From Desmodus rotundus (lineage: Eukaryota > Chordata > Mammalia > Chiroptera > Phyllostomidae), in NCBI RefSeq assembly GCF_022682495.2, contig NC_071395.1:57799242-57863241 (forward strand): DNA of 64,000 nucleotides, given 5' to 3'. Position numbers and translations under genes: made by a program. Positions 58,198 through 64,000 of this stretch are shown piece after piece. A model generated the notes under the pieces. It was not told the origin of the DNA. It ran no database searches and worked only from the letters and a program-made list of their open reading frames with translations. Positions within the stretch are counted from its first letter, which is position 1, and each line of letters starts with the position of its first letter.

Positions 58198-59112
58198 CAA
58201 CAAAGAACTCACACGATTGCACTCCAGGAAGAAAAACAACCCAATTAAAAATTGGGCAAAGGACTTCAACAGACACTTCTCCAAGGAAGACATACAGAGG
58301 GCCCAGAGACATATGAAAGGATGCTCAGCATCACTAGCCATCAGAGAGATGCAAATTAAAACCACATTGAGGTACCATCTCACACCAGTCAGAGTGGCCA
58401 ACAGAAACAAATCCACAAACAAATGTTGGAGGGGGTGTGGAGAAAAGGCCACCCTAGTGCACTGTTGGTGGGAATGAAGACTGGTGAGGCCACTGTGGAA
58501 AACAGTATGGACTTTCCTCAGAAAACTACAAATGGAACTGCCCTTTGACCCAGCAATTCCGCTGCTGGGATTATACCTTAAGAACCCGGAAACACCAATC
58601 CAAAAGAACCTGTGCACCCCAATGTTCATAGCAGCACAGTTTACAATAGCCAAGTACTGGAAGCAACCTACGTGCCCACCAGCAAACGAGTGGATCCAAA
58701 ATCTATGGTATATTTACACAGTGGAATTCTACGCAGCAGAGAGAAAGAAGGAGCTTATACCCTTTCAACAGCATGGATGGAATTGGAGAGCATTATGCTA
58801 AGAGAAATAAGCCAGGTGGTGAGGGTCAAATACCATATGATCTCACCTTTAATTGGAACATAATCAACAACAAAAAAAAGCAAACAAAATATAATAGAGG
58901 CATTGAAATTAAGAACAATGTAACAATAGCCAGAGGGGAGTGGGGAGGGGATACTGGGGAGAGGCGTCTACAGGAGCTACTATAAAGGAAACATGGACAA
59001 AATCAAGGGAGAGGGTGGAGTTGGGGGAGGGAGGTGAGATTGGCTGGGGTGGGGTGGAGGGATGGAGAGAAAATGCAGACAATTGTAACTGAATAAAAAT
59101 AAAAAATAAAAA
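58198..59112 (+). mobile_element. 5'-truncated young L1
   Basis: Starts CAAAGAACTCACACGATTG. It encodes the ORF2 C-terminus in broken frames (58169-58477, 58484-58801), with L1 3' UTR and A-rich end near 59112. It is in direct orientation with the preceding L1 and close in sequence. Confidence 0.9.
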
Positions 59113-62100
59113 ATTTAAAAAATTAGTTGAAATAGACACAAAGTAATGGAAGCTTAGTACCAGGTTACTAAACAATGAATTGGTTAACAATGATGTAAAG
59201 GAAGAAATCCAAAGATACATTGAAACAAGTGAAAGTGAGAACACAAAACCCAAAATTTATGGAATAGGACAAAGGCAGTCCTAAGAGAGAAATTCATAGC
59301 ATTACAGGGCTACTTCAGGAACAAGAAGAAATTTAAATAAACAATCTAACTTTACATTAAAGGAACTGGAAAAAAACAACAAATAAAGCCCAAAGTGAGT
59401 AGAAGGAAAGAAATAATAAAGATCAGACTAGAAATAAATGAAAGAGTCTTAAAAAAAAAAACAATACTAAGGATTGATAAAGTCAAGAGCTGGCTCTTTG
59501 AAAAGATAAACAAGATTGACAAATCTTTAACTGGACTCTTCAAGAAAAAAGAGAGGACCCAAATAAACAAAATCAGAAATGAAAGAGAAGAAATAACAAC
59601 TGACACAAAAGAAATACAAAGGATGGTTAAAAAAATATTATGAACAACTATATGCCAACAAATTGGAAAATCTGGAACGAATGGATAAATTTCTAAACAT
59701 ACAGTCTTCCAAAAGTGAATCAGGAAGAATCAGAGAATCTGAATAGACGGATTAAAACTAGTGAAATTGAAGCTGTAATCAAAAAAAAAAACATTTAACA
59801 AATAAAATCTGTACCAGATGGCTTCACAACTGAATTTTACCAAACATTCAAAGGAGAACTAACTCCTATTCTTCTCAAACTATTCCAGAAAATTTAAGAG
59901 GAGCAAAGACTCCCAAGCTCGTTTTATGAGGCCAGCATTATCCTAATTCCAAAACTAGATAAAGATATTACAAAGAAAGAAAATTATAGGCCTATATCTC
60001 TGATGAACATAGATGCTAACATCCTCAACAAAATATTAGCAACCTGGATCCAGCAATAAATTAAAAAGATCATACACCGTGATCAAGTGGGTTTTATTCC
60101 AGGAATGTAAGTTTGGTACATATTTGCAAGTCAATAGATGTGAGACACCACATAAACAAATTGAAGGATAAAAACCACATGATCATATCAATAGATGCAG
60201 AAAAAGTATTTGATAAAATCCAGCATCCATTTATGATTTAAAAAAAAAAAGACTCTCAGAGTGTTTGAATAGAGGGAACATACTTTCATGTAATAAAAAT
60301 GTATATGGCAAACCCAACACCAATCATACTCAATGAGCAAAAACTAGAACTGTTTGTTTTAAAATCAGGAATGAGAGGGATGTCTGCTTTCACCACTTTT
60401 GTTCAACACAGTATTGAAGTCCCAGCCTCAACAATCAGAGAATAAGAAGATATAAAAGGCATCCAAATTGGAGAGGAGGAAGTAGAACTGCCATTATTCA
60501 CAGATGACGTGATACCGAACATAGGAAACCTTAAGACTCCACCAAAAAGCTAATAGAACTAATAAATGAATTCAGCAAGGTGGCAGGATATAAAATTAAC
60601 ATTAAGAAATTGGTGGCATTTCTATACCAATATAAACTATTAGAAAAAGAAACTAAGAAAACAATTTAATTCGCTATTGCATCAACAAACAAATAAGTTA
60701 CCTAGGAATAAATTTAAATAATAATCAAAGAGATAAATCAGCTGTACTTGTGTCCTTACCCGTGTGGCTCACTAGGCTGGGCATTGTACTGCAAAGTGAA
60801 AGGTCATCGGTTCTGTTCCCAGTCCGGGCCCATCCCTGATTGGCAGCATGTTAGAGGCAACTAGTTGATGTTTCTCTCACATATCGATGTTTCTTTCCCT
60901 CTCTTTCTCCCTCCCTTCCACTCTCCGTGAAAATAAATAAACAAAATATTTTTTAAAATAAAATACCAATGGCATATTTCACAGATCTAGAACAAATATT
61001 CTAAAAAGGTATATGGAACCAATAAGACCCCAAGTAGCCTCAGCCATCTTGAGAAAGAAGAATAAAGTTGGAGGGATCACAATACCTGATATCAAATGAT
61101 ACTACAAGGCCATTGTAAACAAAACATCCTGGTACTGGCTTAAGAATAGACACATAGACCAATGGAAAAGAACAGAGAGCCCAGCAATCAACCCATGTCT
61201 CTATGGTCTATCAATATTCAACAAAGGAGGCAAGAGCATAAAATGGAGTAAAGACAGTCTCTTCAATAAATGGCATTGAGAGAACTGGAATGGTACATGC
61301 AAAAGTATGAAACTAGACCATCAACTTATACCAAATACCAGAATAAACTCAAAATGGATAAAATACTTAAATGTAAGTCACAAAACCATAAAAATCCTAG
61401 AAGGAAACATAGGCAGTAAAATCTCAGACATCTCTTATAACAATATTTTGGCCAATATGTCTCTTTAGGCAAGGGAAACAAGAATAAGTAAAGAAATGGG
61501 ACTACATCAAATTTAAACGTTTCTACACAGCTATAGAAACCATCATCAAAATGAAAAGGGAACTCACTATATGAGAGAACATATTCACCAATGATACATC
61601 TGATAATGGGTTAATTTCCAAATTAAACAACTTATACAACTCAACACCAGCAAGACAAACAATCCAGTTAAGAAATGGGAAAAGGACCTGAATAGACACT
61701 TCTCCAAAGGGGACATACAGATGGCCCATAGACATATGAAAAGATGTTCAATGTCACCAATCGTCAGAGAAATGCAAATTGAAACCACAATGAGATACCA
61801 CCTCACACCTGTCAGAATGGCCATCATCAATAAATCAAGAAAAAAACAAGTGCTGATAAGGATGTGAAGAAAGGGGAACCCTCATGCACTATTGGTATGA
61901 ATGCAGATTGGTGCAGCCACTGTGGAAAACAGTATGGAGATGCCTCAAAGATTTTTAAATGGAACTGCCTTTTGACCCAGTGATCCCACTTTTGGGAATA
62001 TATCTTGAGAATCCTGAAACACCAATTTGACAGGATATATGCACCTCTATGTTCATAGCAGCATTTAGTTACAATAACCAAGATCTGAAAGCAGCCCAAG

Positions 62101-62420
62101 TGTCCATCAGTAGATGAGCATATTAAAAAGCTGGAATTTTTTACACAATGGAATGCACAATGGAATTCTATGTGGCTGTTAAAAAGAAGGAAATGTTACC
62201 TTTTGCAACAGCATGGATAGACCTGGAGAATATTATGCTAAGTGAAATAAACCAGTGAGAGAAAGACAAATACCATATGATCTCGCTCACATGTGGAATC
62301 TAATGTGGTGATGGCCAGAGGGAAGGGGTTCATGGGTGGGGTGGAGGTGGACAAAGAGGGGACCAAATGGAATATCTGTAATAGTGTGGACAATAAAAAT
62401 AAAGAACAAAATCTAAGTAT
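59113..62420 (+). mobile_element. ORF2 remainder and 3' UTR of the old host L1
   Basis: Text continues from 'gacacaaagtaatggaagcttagtacc' (just past the endonuclease) through the RT region ('cagatgacgtgatacc', FADD-equivalent degraded) to 'cacatgtggaatctaatgtgg' and 'tagtgtggacaataaaaataaagaac'. Many stops and frameshifts. Confidence 0.88.
60750..60958 (+). mobile_element. Ves-type SINE replacing part of the L1
   Basis: TGTCCTTACCCGTGTGGCTCAC head and GAAAATAAATAAACAAAAT tail. L1 text stops at 'gctgtacttg' and resumes at 'ccaatggcatatttcacag', so a stretch of ORF2 is missing and I see no target duplication. Confidence 0.88.
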
Positions 62421-62455
62421 ACAACACAATACAATAATAATAATAATACAAGTAT

Positions 62456-62690
62456 TATTTTTTTTATCTGTGGCCAAGAACATGATTGATGATTTTAGAG
62501 AGAGGAAGGGAGGGAGAAAGAGAGGGAGAGAAATATTGATATGAGGAAGACATTGATTGGTTCCCTTTTGCACATGCCCCAACCAGGACTGAACCCGCAA
62601 CCAGGCGTGTGCCATGACTGGAAATTGAACCTGTGATGTTTCAGTTTGTGGGAGGACACCCAACAAACTGAACTATACCAGCTAGGGCAC
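62456..62690 (-). mobile_element. Ves-type SINE
   Basis: Reverse-complement SINE: GAGAGAGGAAGGGAGGGAG tail complement, ATTGAACCTGTGATG box and TATACCAGCTAGGGC head. An (AAT)n tract precedes it at about 62432-62452. Confidence 0.92.
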
Positions 62691-62990
62691 AATATTCTCA
62701 ACTAGAGTCACCATGCTGTACTTTAGATCCCGAGAACTTATTCACTCTGTGTAACTGAAAGTCTATATTTAAACTAAGAAAATAAACATTTCAATTTCTT
62801 CATCAGAAAGGAAGGAAGGATATTTGGTAATGTTTGGTTATATATAGTAACAAAAGAAAAAGTTATCTTACTACACCCATGTCTGTAGCAGCGGGTTTTG
62901 TTTGTTTGTTTGTTTGCAAGAGCCATCAAATAATAAGTGGATAAACAAAATGTGGTCTATATATAGCCTTAAAAAAAAAAAAAGAAAATT
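62691..62990 (+). mobile_element. Old L1 3'-end scraps
   Basis: 'ttctcaactagagtcaccatgctgtactttagatcccgagaacttattc' and 'caaataataagtggataaacaaaatgtgg' are old L1 3' phrases. A (TTTG)n patch lies at about 62896-62918. Confidence 0.6.
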
Positions 62991-62992
62991 CT

Positions 62993-63225
62993 CCCCTGGC
63001 CCGTGTGGCTCAGGATTGGAGCATCGTCCCGTAAGCAAAATGTCGCGGTTTCCAGTCAGGGAACATGGCTAGGTTGTGCATTCGATTCCTGGTCAGGGCA
63101 CATACAGGAGGCAACCAATCAATGTTTCTCTCACATCGACGTTTCTCTCTCTCCCTTTCTGTCTCCCTTCCTCTCTCTCTAAAAGCAATGAAAAAATGTC
63201 CTCAGGTAAGGATTAAAAAATTTAA
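62993..63225 (+). mobile_element. Ves-type SINE (rearranged head)
   Basis: CCCCTGGCCCGTGTGGCTCAG head. The 'CAGTCAGGG.ACAT' stretch appears twice (near 63054 and 63095), then the usual tail. It splits old L1 3' sequence. Confidence 0.9.
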
Positions 63226-63229
63226 AAAG

Positions 63230-63540
63230 AAAGGAAATTCTAACACCTTCTACATGAACTGTGAGGACATTATGCTCAGTGAAATAAACTGGTCACAAAA
63301 GGACAAGTACTGTGTGATCCCACTTAGATGACGTTTCCAGAGTAAAGTCTCAGAGATACAAATTAGAAGAGTGCTTGACAGGGCCAAGGTGAGGAGGGAA
63401 TGTGGACAGTGTGTCAGTTTTGTCAGACAAAAAGTGTTCCGGAAATGGCTGGTGGTGCCGGCTACACAGCCATGTGACTGCACTTACCACTGCTGAACTA
63501 TACATTTAAAATAACTAAAATGGCCAATTTCCTGTTATAA
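63230..63540 (+). mobile_element. Old L1 3' end
   Basis: 'gaggacattatgctcagtgaaataaactggtcacaaaaggacaagtactgtgtgatcccacttag' and 'gaactatacatttaaaataactaaaatggcc' are L1 3' hallmarks. Confidence 0.7.
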
Positions 63541-64000
63541 GTGTATATATTCATCCCTGATTTTCTCTCCCCCATTCAGCCCAGAGGAGATTAAAGAAAA
63601 ATTTTAGCATGCATGCTATTCCTCATGCTCACAGTTACAAGTAAGCAGTTGTATTTCACTTTATTAGACACTGTTACATAAATGCAGGTAGATTAAATGT
63701 TTTAAATATTTATAGAAACATACAAAAAAGACTGGAAAGCAGACATACTCCTCATTTTTGCCTCTTAGGTCATCCCTAAGATGTTTCTGCCTCACATGTT
63801 ATGTGTCATCTTTCTGTTATAAAGAACTTCAGTAAATTTTTTAAAGTTATGAAACAGGACGGGAGAAACTCTAACCCCTTTTTCATCTCTGAAATCAACC
63901 CAGAGAACAAGAAAGAGAAACAAAAAGGACTTATACATCCATGAGTCACCAGTCATAAGAGGGTCCCAAGGCGGATGGAGCTGGGGACGGAGATGAGGAA
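63541..64000. other. Unassigned right edge
   Basis: Nothing recognised. No open frame of note and no known repeat phrase. Confidence 0.4.

Larger units (their letters stand above)
45418..62420 (+). mobile_element. Second old L1 (host), split and partly inverted
   Basis: 5' UTR from 45418 ('atggtggagtaggtgg', 'ctcctcccaggaccaaactgg'). ORF1 remnant from 48157 (ATGGGCAGACAAAGACAC). ORF2 start near 49220 ('ataaatatatacctgtcgttaatc'). Endonuclease part runs to 49599 on plus; the next endonuclease part (53006-53570) is on minus; ORF2 resumes on plus at 59113-62420. It is interrupted by a solo LTR, SINEs, L1s and a HAL1. No open frame is left. Confidence 0.82.

Overview
The window is mammalian nuclear DNA, very probably from a non-pteropodid (yangochiropteran-type) bat. 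The evidence is about fifteen copies of the tRNA-derived Ves-type SINE (head resembling GGCTCAGTGG, a GGTTCGATTCC-like B box, then a pyrimidine-rich tail and AAATAAATAAAATC), four ORF2-less 'half-L1' (HAL1-like) elements, a mariner remnant and one full-length L1 with both reading frames open. Splice sites, microsatellites and ancient MIR, MLT1 and MER5-like repeats fit a mammal. Species cannot be fixed from sequence alone.

The only host protein gene is NLRP3, on the minus strand at 4.6-18.5 kb. Six coding exons are present in order: pyrin domain (16088-16364), linker (12959-13063), NACHT and associated helical region (10492-12253), and three 171-bp leucine-rich-repeat exons (8346-8516, 6067-6237, 4593-4763). 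All join in frame at GT...AG introns and encode about 885 residues. The last LRR exons and the stop codon must lie beyond the left edge. Candidate noncoding 5' parts lie at 16365-16407, 16872-17105 and near 18447-18497. NLRP3 is the cytosolic sensor that nucleates the ASC/caspase-1 inflammasome. It is of interest here because bat NLRP3 activity has been reported as dampened.

From about 18.9 to 64 kb I see no host gene, only layered retrotransposon sequence. 18.9-31.7 kb holds old L1, MIR, SINE, a mariner remnant and HAL1 copies, with a strongly nested block at 26.7-29.4 kb. 31.9-43.0 kb is one old L1 that received a SINE, a solo LTR, a tRNA-half retrocopy, a CBY1 processed pseudogene and finally the full-length L1 (36184-42927). 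45.4-62.4 kb is a second old L1 carrying a solo LTR, several younger L1s, a HAL1 and SINEs. An internal part of it has been inverted between two facing, nearly identical L1 arms (50.7-53.0 kb and 55.8-58.2 kb).

The strongest unusual signals are the tRNA-Arg half insertion, the L1-mediated inversion with a conversion-like arm pair, the intact L1 with tandem promoter units, two successive insertions at one target site, the HAL1 subfamily with a shared stop, and the uneven divergence of NLRP3 LRR exons. I found no undescribed defence system, CRISPR array or multi-gene cassette. Comparisons with human proteins or mRNAs rest on memory and are marked as such.
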